DNA of 64,000 nt from Planococcus lenghuensis (GTDB taxonomy: Bacteria > Bacillota > Bacilli > Bacillales_A > Planococcaceae), in the NCBI RefSeq assembly GCF_001999905.1, contig NZ_CP019640.1, forward strand, positions 2,956,001-3,020,000. Direction: 5' to 3'. Made by a program: the position numbers and the translations under genes. The notes beneath the pieces are model-generated. The model made no database searches and was not told where the DNA came from. It was given only the letters and a program-made list of their open reading frames with translations. Positions 38,666 through 47,797 of this stretch are shown here, piece after piece; positions within the stretch are counted from its first letter, which is position 1, and each line of letters begins with the position of its first letter.

Positions 38666-39072
38666 GATGTAACCTCCGTGTATATGATTTCCATTTTATA
38701 TTCACCGACCGCTGAAGCGCCCATCGCCAGATCATAATGGACGAAAAACCGGGTGTCACTTGCGACTAATTCATGGGTCGCCGTCGTCAGCAAAAATGTG
38801 CCTTGTTCGTTTGTATAATTGCCCTGCTGCTCCGCGTCCAATAAAAACGGCAGTCGCATATCAAGTCCGCCGCTCCGCAGAATCAGCGCTTCCGTTTCTC
38901 CAATCTTCACGGTCGTCCTGATATCGAGCTCATCCTGTTTTTCCTCATACTGCAGGTACCGCTGGCCGTTTTTGACCGTCATCGTCCCCGATGACCACAG
39001 TTCAAACGTTTCCGCTTCCGTTCCGGGCTGCTGGATGGTCGTTGTAAGTCTGATTTTCACCGGTGTTCGCAT
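38662..39072 (-). CDS. ywiB: DUF1934 beta-barrel protein (YwiB)
   Basis: 136-aa conserved Bacillales protein with a calycin-like barrel in solved relatives; function unknown. It begins [17 protein letters not shown] and is rich in beta-strand patterns. ATGA overlap with argS and a GGAGGGAGG site. The pair ywiB-argS is conserved in B. subtilis. Confidence 0.85.
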   Translation of the reverse strand: MRTPVKIRLTTTIQQPGTEAETFELWSSGTMTVKNGQRYLQYEEKQDELDIRTTVKIGETEALILRSGGLDMRLPFLLDAEQQGNYTNEQGTFLLTTATHELVASDTRFFVHYDLAMGASAVGEYKMEIIYTEVTS

Positions 39073-39166
39073 CGCCGGCCGCCTCCCTCCGCTGAATGAT
39101 AACCTTCTTATTATAGCGCGACGGAATTGTGGTTTTCAATCATATTAAGACGGGGATGCAGAAGAT

Positions 39167-39838
39167 TCAATTCTCTGTACCGGGCCTTTGAAATGAATTC
39201 AGCGAATTCTTCTCCACTCGTGCTGCGTCATTGGAATTGTTGATAATGATATCGAATTGTGCGCTGTACGTATGCATGAACACTTCATACTGAATCCGGC
39301 GCTCGGCGTGGGACTGCCGCAAATACGTCAGGTCCATGCCCCTTTCTTTGATATCACGACCGGATCTTCTCTGAAATTCCGTATCCCCGTCCGTGTAGAC
39401 GTAGAGGTTCAAGTCGAATAAATCCGGATTGCTGAAGGCGACAGACATCCCTTCGACAATCGCCACATTCCTGTCCGCAGACAGCACTTCACTTTTCATG
39501 AACGACGTATCGATTGTAAAGACGTCAAGTCCTGGGCGGAGCATTCGGATATCCCGCTCTAAAGCGGCCACATGATGGGCTGCCGGGTGGCACGCTGTCA
39601 TTTTGTCCTGATGTTCTTCGTTCTCGTATGTATAGGAAATCCGTGTGTGCTTCCGCACGTTCGAGCTGATAATATACGGATCCGTGTTCATGTAATTTAC
39701 TTGCTCCCGGTTCAGCCGGTTCATCAGCCCATTCGCAAAAGTCGTTTTCCCGGCCGCCCCGTGCCCTGAAATGCCGATAACCAGCCGTCTGTCAGCAGCA
39801 TTGAGCCAATCCGCGATTTCTCGTACTAATCGATCCAT
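39167..39838 (-). CDS. Uridine kinase-like P-loop kinase
   Basis: 223-aa protein with Walker A GISGHGAAGKTTFANG (residues 22-37), a DPYII segment and EGMSVAF, as in the uridine kinase/phosphoribulokinase family. The natural substrate cannot be read from sequence. GGAGGAAGAAGG precedes the ATG. It stands alone between ywiB and an antiporter gene. Confidence 0.8.
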   Translation of the reverse strand: MDRLVREIADWLNAADRRLVIGISGHGAAGKTTFANGLMNRLNREQVNYMNTDPYIISSNVRKHTRISYTYENEEHQDKMTACHPAAHHVAALERDIRMLRPGLDVFTIDTSFMKSEVLSADRNVAIVEGMSVAFSNPDLFDLNLYVYTDGDTEFQRRSGRDIKERGMDLTYLRQSHAERRIQYEVFMHTYSAQFDIIINNSNDAARVEKNSLNSFQRPGTEN

Positions 39839-39949
39839 CCTTCTTCCTCCCTTAATCTGCAGTCTTTATTATAGGCTAACGCACCCGGTACAGAAAAGAA
39901 GGCATGGCCGCCGCCACACCTTCCCGTTTAAATCGCTTAATTCATTTTA

Positions 39950-41158
39950 TCAAAGTCCGAGTTTCCGGATCAGCGGTTTGATGGTCAGCCCTTGGACGAT
40001 TAAGGAAAACAGCACAACCGCGAATGTCAGCAGCAGGATCGTCTCCCGCCCTTCAAATGCCGGCGGCAGGCTGAGCGCCAACGCGATGGATAGACTGCCT
40101 TTCAATCCGCCCCAATTCAATAGAATCCGCTCTTTCCGGTTCAGTTCCTTTGCCGGCATCGTGCTGAGGAACAAGGCAATAATTCTCGCACCGACCACAA
40201 TTACGATGGCCAGCAGGATGACACCCCATTGTCCGGTAAAGTCGATATTGCGGATTTCCAGTCCGACGATAAGAAAAATCAGCGCATTCGCAATAAGTCC
40301 GATAACATCCCAAAATGAATTGATATTGCGCTCGGTAATCTCCGACATGCCGATTTTACCGCCATAGTCACCAAAGACGAAGCCGCCGGCGACAACGGCG
40401 ATAACGCCTGAAACGTGCAGCTGTTCCGCAATGAAGAAACTGCCGAAGAATAACAGTGCGGAAACGGCGATTTCAAACGGATAATCATCGTAGAAGCGAA
40501 TCACTTGGGAGAAGATGAAGCCAAGGATGACGCCTACCAAAACGCCGCCAATAGCAAAGCGCAGGAACATCCAAATGCCGCTTCCGAGTCCAGCCCAACC
40601 CATTTCCAAGTATGTAAGTAAATAAAGAGAAGAAATCTGGAACAGCACGACGGCAATCCCGTCATTGAACAGCGATTCGCCTTCCATGATGGTCGACAGC
40701 TTTTCCGATACACCGACCGATTTGAAGATGGACAGCACGGAAATAGGATCGGTCGCACTCATGAGCGCTGCGAATGTGAAAGCAACCGCAATCGGCAAGC
40801 CGATCAAATAATGGGTGCTGAAGCCAATGATGAGAAACGACAAGAGCGTACCGCCGAGCGCCATGCCGACGACCGTTTTCCGGCGTGCATATAAATGATG
40901 AAACGGCAGTTTCAATGTCGCATCCCCTAATAAAATCGGCAGGAATAATGAAATGATGATAATTTGAAAGACGTTCGATTGCGTAATGAACGCTTCTGCC
41001 CGGTCGATAAATGGAAAACTGGTGATTCCGAGAACCAGGCCAACAAGCACGAGCGCGATCGTGTCCGGCTGGTTAAGTTTTCTTGCAATGCCAATGACTG
41101 CAATGGCAATGGCAAGCAGCAGTAAAATCTGCATGAAGGTTTCGTTGAATTCGTGCAT
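39950..41158 (-). CDS. CPA1-family cation/proton antiporter
   Basis: 402 aa with about twelve membrane segments. SATDPISVL and EGESLFNDGIAVVLF contain the conserved aspartates and ND pair of Na+/H+ exchangers; GLEIRNIDF lies in a later loop. Likely role is sodium or potassium export for pH and salt tolerance. The C terminus is short, with no cytoplasmic regulatory domain. Confidence 0.9.
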   Translation of the reverse strand: MHEFNETFMQILLLLAIAIAVIGIARKLNQPDTIALVLVGLVLGITSFPFIDRAEAFITQSNVFQIIIISLFLPILLGDATLKLPFHHLYARRKTVVGMALGGTLLSFLIIGFSTHYLIGLPIAVAFTFAALMSATDPISVLSIFKSVGVSEKLSTIMEGESLFNDGIAVVLFQISSLYLLTYLEMGWAGLGSGIWMFLRFAIGGVLVGVILGFIFSQVIRFYDDYPFEIAVSALLFFGSFFIAEQLHVSGVIAVVAGGFVFGDYGGKIGMSEITERNINSFWDVIGLIANALIFLIVGLEIRNIDFTGQWGVILLAIVIVVGARIIALFLSTMPAKELNRKERILLNWGGLKGSLSIALALSLPPAFEGRETILLLTFAVVLFSLIVQGLTIKPLIRKLGL

Positions 41159-41247
41159 TCCGTGTTCCTCCTGTTCTGAAGGGTCCTCTTACAACCATTT
41201 CTCTAATTCCCGGCCGATAAACCTCCGGGCGGCAGCTGAATTAAAAA

Positions 41248-41270
41248 AACGGCCCCTGATCGGAGCCGTT
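41248..41270 (-). terminator. Terminator after speB
   Basis: AACGGC / GCCGTT stem with extra inner pairs, followed on the minus strand by TTTTTTTAATT. Confidence 0.85.
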
Positions 41271-41279
41271 TGTAATCAA

Positions 41280-42152
41280 TCAGCGCACCCAGCCGAGCAG
41301 CATTTCCCGGATGAGTTTGCTTGCTGTGTTTGCTGTCTGATCGGAATGATCATAGACCGGTGCCACTTCAACGAGATCGAATCCGACAACGTTGACTCCT
41401 GAAGCCGCAATAGCATGGATGGCGGCGAGCAATTCGCGCGACGTGATGCCGCCAGCGTCGACTGTGCCGGTTCCAGGCGCGTGCGCCGGATCCAGTACAT
41501 CAATGTCGATCGTGATATACACCGGACGCCCGTCAAGCGTCGGCAGGACTTTCTTCAACGGCTCAAGCACTTCGAACTTCGAAATGTGCATGCCGTTTTC
41601 TTTTGCCCAATCGAATTCTTCTTTCATTCCGGAACGGATGCCGAATGAATACACATTCTTCGGTCCAATGACGTCCGCGATTTTACGGATCGGCGTGGAA
41701 TGGGAGTATTCGTAGCCTTCGTAATGTTCACGAAGATCGGTATGGGCATCCATATGGATGACGGCGAGATCGTCGTATTTCTCGGCGACCGCCTTCATGA
41801 CCGGCAGCGATACGAGATGCTCGCCGCCGAGACCGACCGGGATTTTGTCGTCTTTTAATAATTGATGAATGTAATTATTGATGATTTCAAGGCTCTGTTC
41901 CGCGTTGCCGAACGGCAGCGGTATGTCCCCTGCATCGAAGAATTTCACGTCATCGAGATCCCGGTCAAGATACGGGCTGTACTCTTCCAGACCGATCGAC
42001 ACTTCGCGGATCTTGGCAGGACCGAAGCGGGAGCCCGGACGGAAAGATACCGTCCAGTCCATCGGCATGCCGTAAATGACCGCTTTGGATTCTTCGTAAT
42101 TCGGATGGCTTTTAATGAACACTTTGCCTGAATACGTATCGTCAAAACGCAT
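41280..42152 (-). CDS. speB: Agmatinase
   Basis: Manganese enzyme hydrolysing agmatine to putrescine and urea. 290 aa with GGEHLVSLPV, the metal sites MDAHTDLREHYEG and DIDVLDPAHAPGTGT. Follows speE with 3 nt between them; together they make putrescine and spermidine, as in B. subtilis. Confidence 0.95.
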   Translation of the reverse strand: MRFDDTYSGKVFIKSHPNYEESKAVIYGMPMDWTVSFRPGSRFGPAKIREVSIGLEEYSPYLDRDLDDVKFFDAGDIPLPFGNAEQSLEIINNYIHQLLKDDKIPVGLGGEHLVSLPVMKAVAEKYDDLAVIHMDAHTDLREHYEGYEYSHSTPIRKIADVIGPKNVYSFGIRSGMKEEFDWAKENGMHISKFEVLEPLKKVLPTLDGRPVYITIDIDVLDPAHAPGTGTVDAGGITSRELLAAIHAIAASGVNVVGFDLVEVAPVYDHSDQTANTASKLIREMLLGWVR

Positions 42153-42155
42153 CGC

Positions 42156-42989
42156 TTATTCCTCCGTCAAATCTTTCACGAATTTCGGGAGAACGAAGGA
42201 AGCATTATGCAGTTCTTTTGTGTAGTATTTCGTGTCGATGTCATGGAACCGCTCTTCTTTCACAGCGAGCGGATCATACTTTTTCGAACCGATCGTGAAC
42301 GCCCACAGACCGCTCGGGTACGTCGGGATATTCGCCGTATACAGTTTTGTAATCGGGAAGATTTCCTTCACGTCTTTCTGCACCTGTCGGATAAGATCCG
42401 CTTTGAACCACGGGTTATCTGACTGCGCGACGAAAATACCGTCTTCTTTCAGCGCTTTCGAGATGCCTGCGTAGAAACCTTTTGTGAATAAATTCACGGC
42501 AGGACCCACCGGCTCGGTCGAATCGACCATGATGACATCATAGGCATTTTCCGATTCCGCAATATGCAGGAAACCGTCGCCGACCATCACTTCCACGCGA
42601 GCGTCCTCGAGCTTGCCGGCAATTGTTGGGAGGTACTTTTTCGAGTACTCGATCACTTTGCCGTCAATGTCGACGAGCGTCGCTTTTTTCACTTGCGGGT
42701 GCTTCAGCACTTCCCGGATGACACCGCCGTCACCGCCGCCGACAACGAGGACATTTTCAGGGTTCGGGTGCGTGAACAGCGGCACGTGCGCAACCATTTC
42801 GTGGTAGACGAACTCGTCCCGCTCGCTTGTCATAACCATGCCGTCGAGGAACAGCATATTGCCCCATTCTTCCGTTTCCGCCATTTCCAAGAGCTGAAAA
42901 TCCGTCTGCTCTGTATGTAACGTCTTATTGACTTTTAATGTGATGCCGAAATTATCTGTCTGTTTCTCTGTGTACCAGAAACCAGCCAT
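42156..42989 (-). CDS. speE: Spermidine synthase
   Basis: Transfers aminopropyl from decarboxylated SAM to putrescine. The ATG at 42989 has AAAGGAG upstream and gives 277 aa starting [20 protein letters not shown] like other Bacillus Spe[18 protein letters not shown] and [11 protein letters not shown] are the decarboxy-SAM and active-site motifs. The longer frame to 43139 crosses the promoter. Confidence 0.96.
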   Translation of the reverse strand: MAGFWYTEKQTDNFGITLKVNKTLHTEQTDFQLLEMAETEEWGNMLFLDGMVMTSERDEFVYHEMVAHVPLFTHPNPENVLVVGGGDGGVIREVLKHPQVKKATLVDIDGKVIEYSKKYLPTIAGKLEDARVEVMVGDGFLHIAESENAYDVIMVDSTEPVGPAVNLFTKGFYAGISKALKEDGIFVAQSDNPWFKADLIRQVQKDVKEIFPITKLYTANIPTYPSGLWAFTIGSKKYDPLAVKEERFHDIDTKYYTKELHNASFVLPKFVKDLTEE

Positions 42990-43028
42990 GTAAACATCAA
43001 ACTCCTTTACTTGTGCATATAGTTTAAA

Positions 43029-43056
43029 AGTATAAATGTTTTCATTGAAAGTGCAA
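43029..43056 (-). promoter_or_regulatory. speE promoter
   Basis: TTGCAC and TATACT with 16 bases between them, about 40 bases before the start codon. The hexamers are the same as those of the rpmE promoter. Confidence 0.65.
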
Positions 43057-43210
43057 CCGTTACGGCTGCGGATTGGAGGTGTGCCGGATGGTGTTGTAAG
43101 ATAGCCGGGACTTGGTGTGTTTGTTTTTAGTGGAGTCAAGCGGGTGCTGCTTGCTGGAGTTGATTTTTGTATGGGGATAGCGGTGATGATAAAAGATTTT
43201 TGATATTCGA

Positions 43211-43482
43211 TTTATGATTTTGATTCTCGGACGGGTGAATGCATTTTAAAACCAGCTGAGTGCTCTTTAAGATGCCGTGAATGCGTTTTAAGATGATTTG
43301 AGTGAATTTTAAAATCGGGCGAGTGCTCTTTAAGATTGGTTGAGTGCACTTTAAAGCTTCTAAAATCGTTAACGGAGCGAGGTTCATGCTTGGGAGTGAC
43401 AAGTTATTGATTTTTCGCTTATGAATTTGGTTCTCGGACGGGTGAATGCATTTTAAAACCTGCTAAGTGAATTTTAAAGCAT
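43211..43482. repeat. 21-bp array, GCTCTTTAAG family, with a duplicated edge
   Basis: Six units start at 43237, 43258, 43279, 43300, 43321 and 43342, all 21 bp apart (core GARTG-CTCTTTAAGAT with variants). Two more follow from 43444. The roughly 47 bases ending in the first unit (43211-43257, with TTCTCGGACGGGTGAATGC) recur 207 bp later (43418-43464). The block lies between divergent speE and GNAT promoters, with nothing else visible. Confidence 0.85.
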
Positions 43483-43505
43483 TCAATCAAGCGGGAAATT
43501 CTTAT

Positions 43506-43545
43506 TTGCTAAAGCTGTCATGTATGCTGTATAAATACAGCATAC
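43506..43545 (+). promoter_or_regulatory. GNAT-gene promoter with palindromic operator
   Basis: TTGCTA and TATAAA are 18 bases apart. Overlapping the -10 is a perfect inverted repeat: GTATGCTGTAT (43522-43532), two bases, ATACAGCATAC (43535-43545). The ribosome site AAGGAG follows. The palindrome suggests a dedicated repressor. Confidence 0.72.
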
Positions 43546-43565
43546 TTTCAAAGGAGCTGACGCGG

Positions 43566-44066
43566 ATGCTGATCAGAAAAGCACATGAGACGGAATACGA
43601 TGAAATCCGGCGCGGACGGATTCATGCATATGAGCAATATATGGAGCAATTGCCGGAAGCCCATTGGTACGCATTGAAAGGAACGCTGTCTTCCGGAAGC
43701 GAGCTTCACGCCGGCGCTGAACTATTCATTGCGGAAGCAGCCGGTGACATTGCCGGAAGCGCAGTGCTGTTCCCTTCTCAAAAAGCGGCGTATGAGTGGG
43801 AGACCGGCTCGCTGGATTATCCGGAACTCCGCATGCTGGCGGTTAACCCGTTGTTCCGGAACCAAGGTGTGGGCAAGTCACTTGTGCTGCACTGCATTCA
43901 GGAAGCTAAGGAAGCGGGGCATTCGTTTATCGGCCTCCATACCGGTGAATTCATGACGGATGCTATCGGGCTGTATGAACGGCTCGGTTTCGAACGTGTC
44001 CCGGAGCTGGATTTTTCACCACTGGACGACGGAATTACCGTGAAGGCGTTCCGCCGGGAAATTTAA
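43566..44066 (+). CDS. GNAT-family N-acetyltransferase
   Basis: 166-aa acetyltransferase, start at the ATG 43566 behind AAGGAG. The acetyl-CoA loop is RNQGVGKSLV and the following LYERLGFERVP is typical of motif B. Substrate unknown. Single-gene unit with its own operator-bearing promoter and a strong terminator. Confidence 0.88.
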   Translation: MLIRKAHETEYDEIRRGRIHAYEQYMEQLPEAHWYALKGTLSSGSELHAGAELFIAEAAGDIAGSAVLFPSQKAAYEWETGSLDYPELRMLAVNPLFRNQGVGKSLVLHCIQEAKEAGHSFIGLHTGEFMTDAIGLYERLGFERVPELDFSPLDDGITVKAFRREI

Positions 44067-44073
44067 TCAATAT

Positions 44074-44126
44074 AAAAAAGGTTTTCTGCAGCAGGGAAAT
44101 AATTCCCGGCACAGAAAACCTTTTTT
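44074..44126. terminator. Bidirectional terminator after the GNAT gene
   Basis: AAAAAAGGTTTTCTG pairs with CAGAAAACCTTTTTT, with an inner GGGAA / TTCCC stem. T runs on both sides make it suitable for either strand. Confidence 0.9.
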
Positions 44127-44127
44127 G

Positions 44128-44207
44128 CCTGACAGCGCAAGGCAGGAAGCATGAGCCCGCGGGCTTGGGAGTTCTCACAAGCGCATGCGCCCTGTCTGCC
44201 AGTCAGG
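44128..44207. repeat. Imperfect 80-nt hairpin element
   Basis: CCTGAC (44128) pairs with GTCAGG (44202) and GGCAG (44141) with CTGCC (44196); the interior has GAGCCCGCGGGCT and a GCGCATGCGC palindrome. Found between the GNAT gene and ywhD. It resembles an intergenic structured repeat; I see no second copy in the window. The rest of 44208-44317 shows nothing. Confidence 0.5.
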
Positions 44208-44317
44208 TGTCCTAGCTTTCTATTTGAAAGCACTGTACTCAGTTTACTTATTTTTTTCAGCAACTTCAACCGCCGGACGGTCTTTGGCCGAAATGTCATA
44301 AATCGTTCAAGGATGGT

Positions 44318-44842
44318 TCAGACGGTCAGCGCCTCGTGCAGTTCTTCCGGGCTGCGCTCCCACATTTCAGGGCTGTGGCCTTTCAGATATTCCCGTAGCA
44401 CTTGTTTTGATGCGGCATCCATGTCAGCGACCATGATTTTCCGCTTCATCGACTTGTCCATGCGGTTCACATGATCAGCGAGAATTTTGTAACCGCGCCG
44501 CTTTTCACGGTTCACGACCATCTCGCATGCGGTGACGCCCGCGTAATACGGCCCTTCTTCCAGGTAATCGATTGTCACCCAGACCAGCCAGTAATCCTTG
44601 CCGCCTGCGGAATCTTCCCGGTTTGTGGTGAATTTGATCCCTTTTTCCGTGACGCTTCGCGCATGCATTGCCCCGATATCGACTTCTGCTGTCTTTTCTG
44701 CCACGTCGATAATCACCGGCGAGACATTTTCAAGCGTTAATGAGCCGATGCCATACCCCTTGTGTCCACCGGTCGGGTCATTTTTTATAATTGTAAAATC
44801 AAGTTTCTGTTTCGGTGTCGGCTGATCTTCACTGTTTGCCAT
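44318..44842 (-). CDS. ywhD: YwhD family protein
   Basis: 174-aa conserved Bacillales protein of unknown function, starting MANSEDQPTPKQKLDFTIIK. Strongly hydrophilic; no known catalytic motif. Divergent from ywhB with 63 bp between starts, the same neighbourhood as in B. subtilis. Confidence 0.85.
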   Translation of the reverse strand: MANSEDQPTPKQKLDFTIIKNDPTGGHKGYGIGSLTLENVSPVIIDVAEKTAEVDIGAMHARSVTEKGIKFTTNREDSAGGKDYWLVWVTIDYLEEGPYYAGVTACEMVVNREKRRGYKILADHVNRMDKSMKRKIMVADMDAASKQVLREYLKGHSPEMWERSPEELHEALTV

Positions 44843-44905
44843 ATCCGGAATTCCTCCATTCTGATATGATTTGAGTAGTCCAACTAAAAAGGAGCTGTTC
44901 CTATT

Positions 44906-45091
44906 ATGCCATATGTGACGGTTAAAATGCTCGAGGGGCGTACGGAAGATCAGAAGCGTGCGCTGGTTGAAAAAGTGACGGCAGCGGTATCGGCAACGAC
45001 CGGTGCGCCGCCTGAAAAAGTAACTGTCTTCATCGAAGATCTTAAGAAAAGCAATTACGGCGTCAACGGCAAATTGCAGAGCGATGTGTGA
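44906..45091 (+). CDS. ywhB: 4-oxalocrotonate tautomerase family protein (YwhB)
   Basis: 61-aa tautomerase. After removal of the initiator methionine, Pro1 (MPYVTVKML) is the catalytic base; an arginine and a C-terminal hydrophobic segment complete the fold. Works as a hexamer in relatives. AAGGAG upstream. The physiological substrate in Bacillus is unknown. Confidence 0.93.
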   Translation: MPYVTVKMLEGRTEDQKRALVEKVTAAVSATTGAPPEKVTVFIEDLKKSNYGVNGKLQSDV

Positions 45092-45093
45092 AA

Positions 45094-45110
45094 ACTCCCA
45101 TTACGGGAGT
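45094..45110. terminator. ywhB/ywgA shared terminator
   Basis: ACTCCC / GGGAGT stem followed by TTTTTT on the plus strand and by TTTTC on the minus strand. The ywgA stop codon (45101-45103) lies in its loop. Confidence 0.85.
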
Positions 45111-45607
45111 TTTTTCATGGTCTGCAGGCTGTCAATAAAGGAAAATGCCTCATCAATTTCTTCATCTGTGAAATTCAGCTTTCCTTTGACGATATGCAAT
45201 TTTTCAACACATTCTTCCCGGGACAGATCTTCGAAATAAAGGAGCGTCGCGGTCAGTTCCAGAAAACGGGAACTTCTTTCATTGAGTGCTGCCGCCAGCT
45301 TTTCGTCACCTGTCTGCGCCCCAAGCGCCGAGCGGAATTCATGCCCTTCATCGGTTACAGCATATGTATACTGAATATAGGAGCCTTTGTCCTCCAGTGC
45401 TTCGGCCAAAAACCCCATGTCGCAAAGTTCCTCGATCCGCACCGCCAATTCCTGTGAATACGGTCCGTAAATATGGAATTCATATTTCTCCTGAAACGGC
45501 AGCTCGAGTTTCTTCGCAATGTAGATCATTTTCTGAAGTTTTTTACGGCCGGTCACACCTTCCGTCAGCGCGATAAAGTCCACAATGTTTGCATGTCCTT
45601 GCAGCAC
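45101..45607 (-). CDS. ywgA: YwgA family protein
   Basis: 168 aa, GTG start at 45607 with GGGGAGAGA upstream, directly behind the ywfO stop. Begins with a winged-helix-like segment (GVTGRKKLQKMIYIAKKL, YGPYSQEL), so DNA binding is possible, but function is unknown. Gene pair ywfO-ywgA is conserved in Bacillales. Confidence 0.82.
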   Translation of the reverse strand: MLQGHANIVDFIALTEGVTGRKKLQKMIYIAKKLELPFQEKYEFHIYGPYSQELAVRIEELCDMGFLAEALEDKGSYIQYTYAVTDEGHEFRSALGAQTGDEKLAAALNERSSRFLELTATLLYFEDLSREECVEKLHIVKGKLNFTDEEIDEAFSFIDSLQTMKKLP

Positions 45608-45608
45608 G

Positions 45609-46913
45609 TTATCTCTCCCCTTCCCTGATCATGTCCCGGATCTGCTGTTTGACTGCTTTCTTTTTACCGTCGGTCAGCAATTCTTCCGGAAAATATAATT
45701 TATAATCTGTCCGGCGCTTGCCTGAAATCGCGTCAACGATTTGCGAGGAGCGGGACAATTCCTTGATTTCATTGTTCGGCATCAGCAAATGAATCGGCAG
45801 CCGCTCGCCTTCTTCCCCCGGCCGGTAAAAATCGTATGGCAGATCCGATGAGGAATCATCCACGAGGTAATATTCCGGATCGATGCCCGCTTTTGTGAAT
45901 AAAACCGCGAGTTCCGCCAGCTTCCGGAAGTCCTTGCCGGGATCGAACTCGATATATTGAAACAGGCGCCGGTTGACGAACCGGTCACTTAAGTCAGACA
46001 GAATCGGATCATCTTCTTCCATCCACAGCTGAAAATATGTCATGAGGATGGATTCATCGAGCGCCAGATACTCTTTGAGTGTAAAGGTCCGGTCAAAAAA
46101 TGACTGAAAATGACGTAGCGGCTGTTTGAATTCATAGCCGTTCGCATCCAGTTCCTTCGCCCGCTGCAGGATTTTCCGGAGAATGACTTCGGCACTCCGG
46201 GCAACCGGATGGAAATAAACCTGCCAGTACATCTGATATCGGCTCATGATGTAATCTTCGACGGCATGCATGCCGCTCAATTTGATGACGACCTGATCTT
46301 CAAGCGGGCGCATGACACGCAAAATCCGCTCCATATCAAAATGACCGTACGATACCCCGGTATAATAGGCGTCCCGCTGAAGGTAATCCATGCGGTCGGC
46401 ATCAATCTGGCTCGAAATCAGGCTGACGACAAGTTTATTCCGGTACGTTTTTGCGATGACGTCCGCCACATCCTGCGGGAATCCGGATGACACCCGGGCG
46501 AGCACTGCGTTGACTTCCGTATCGCCCAGCAGGATGCGGCGCGTGAAATCCTCATGATCCACATTGAACACTTTTTCAAATGCATGCGAAAACGGTCCAT
46601 GCCCCAAATCATGCAGGAGCGCGGCACACAGGCTGACAAGCCGTTCCCCTTCGTTCCATGCATCCCGTCCCGGGAAGACATCATCGCAGATCCGGCGAAC
46701 GATTTCATAGACGCCGAGCGAGTGATTGAAGCGGCTGTGTTCCGCTCCGTGAAACACCGTATAAGATGTGCCAAGCTGTTTGATGCGGCGGAGCCGCTGG
46801 AATTCCCGGGTGTTCACGAGATCCCAGATGACTTGGTCCCGCACATGGATATAGCGGTGAACCGGGTCTTTGAATACTTTTTCTTCCGCCATCTTCTGCG
46901 TTGCGTAACCCAC
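45609..46913 (-). CDS. ywfO: HD-domain phosphohydrolase (YwfO)
   Basis: 434-aa member of the SamHD1/dGTPase-like HD family. HSRFNHSLG and LLHDLGHGPFSH provide the H...HD metal ligands. B. subtilis YwfO is about the same length and dephosphorylates nucleotides in vitro as I recall. The GTG at 46913 has GGGAGG seven bases upstream; an ATG at 46928 and a longer frame to 46979 are alternatives, the latter overlapping lipL. Confidence 0.88.
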   Translation of the reverse strand: MGYATQKMAEEKVFKDPVHRYIHVRDQVIWDLVNTREFQRLRRIKQLGTSYTVFHGAEHSRFNHSLGVYEIVRRICDDVFPGRDAWNEGERLVSLCAALLHDLGHGPFSHAFEKVFNVDHEDFTRRILLGDTEVNAVLARVSSGFPQDVADVIAKTYRNKLVVSLISSQIDADRMDYLQRDAYYTGVSYGHFDMERILRVMRPLEDQVVIKLSGMHAVEDYIMSRYQMYWQVYFHPVARSAEVILRKILQRAKELDANGYEFKQPLRHFQSFFDRTFTLKEYLALDESILMTYFQLWMEEDDPILSDLSDRFVNRRLFQYIEFDPGKDFRKLAELAVLFTKAGIDPEYYLVDDSSSDLPYDFYRPGEEGERLPIHLLMPNNEIKELSRSSQIVDAISGKRRTDYKLYFPEELLTDGKKKAVKQQIRDMIREGER

Positions 46914-46975
46914 AGGCACACCTCCCATTTCCTTCAAGTATAGCGAAAAAACCACCTCCGAAAAAGGCGATTTTT

Positions 46976-47797
46976 TCACACGCCCGCTTCCAGCATTTTC
47001 GCATTGCGTTCCACGACGCGGTTCAGGTAATACGTATAGCGTTCCATTTCTTCCGGTCGCAGCATGCCCGGCTGCGGCCGGCCGAGCAGTTCATGAAGGT
47101 TTACAACCGTCTCCTGAACAGTAACGGAACGGCCGAGCAACTCGCTCAATGATGACATGACATCCGGTTCGATGACCGGATAGGTGAATTTGGTCGGCTG
47201 ACCGGCAAGACCGGCCGCATAGAAATCTTTAATCAATTCCGCGCGCGCCGATCCGCTGCCTTCGATGCATAAATACACCTGCACGGCGATGCCTTTGCGG
47301 ATGCGCCGCTGTGAAATGCCGGCGAATTTCTTTCCGCCGATACTGAGGTCGTACGTGCCTGGGCAGTAGGAGCCGATAATTTCATAGGCGTCGATCTGCG
47401 CTTCCGGGAATAATTGCCGGACGAGGTCCACCATCAGCTCATAACCCGCCGGAATGTCAATCGGGGTTTCCCGTTCGGACAGCACGAGCGAAATATTCAG
47501 CACCCCGGAATCGAGCACGACTGCGAGACCGCCGGAATTGCGGACGATCGGCTCATAGCCCCGCTCCCGCAATACGTGAAGGCCTGCGTCGATTTCCGGC
47601 AGCCGGTGATCCTGGATGCCGAGCACGACCGTGTCATCATGCACCCACGTACGGACAGCGGATATACTCTGTCCGCTGCCCACCAGTTCGCACAGCGTAT
47701 CATCCGCCGCGAACGATTCGAGCGCGGAACGGTTCCGGCCGCTGATCGACTGGTCCCAGAACCGCCACTCGTGCTCCGTAAAAAATGAATCCATCAT
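46976..47797 (-). CDS. lipL: Octanoyl-[GcvH]:protein N-octanoyltransferase LipL
   Basis: Moves octanoyl groups from GcvH to the E2 subunits of dehydrogenases in lipoate synthesis. 273 aa, lipoate-ligase fold; nucleophile C145 in SYCPGTYDLS and lysine K157 in GGKKFAG. GAAGGGG before ATGATG; the stop of pta touches its start (TAAATG). Equivalent of YwfL. Confidence 0.93.
   Translation of the reverse strand: MMDSFFTEHEWRFWDQSISGRNRSALESFAADDTLCELVGSGQSISAVRTWVHDDTVVLGIQDHRLPEIDAGLHVLRERGYEPIVRNSGGLAVVLDSGVLNISLVLSERETPIDIPAGYELMVDLVRQLFPEAQIDAYEIIGSYCPGTYDLSIGGKKFAGISQRRIRKGIAVQVYLCIEGSGSARAELIKDFYAAGLAGQPTKFTYPVIEPDVMSSLSELLGRSVTVQETVVNLHELLGRPQPGMLRPEEMERYTYYLNRVVERNAKMLEAGV

Noticed and set aside
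38666-38760. T-box leader upstream of argS
   Set aside because: The ywiB coding sequence overlaps the argS start, leaving no leader; no T-box core was seen.
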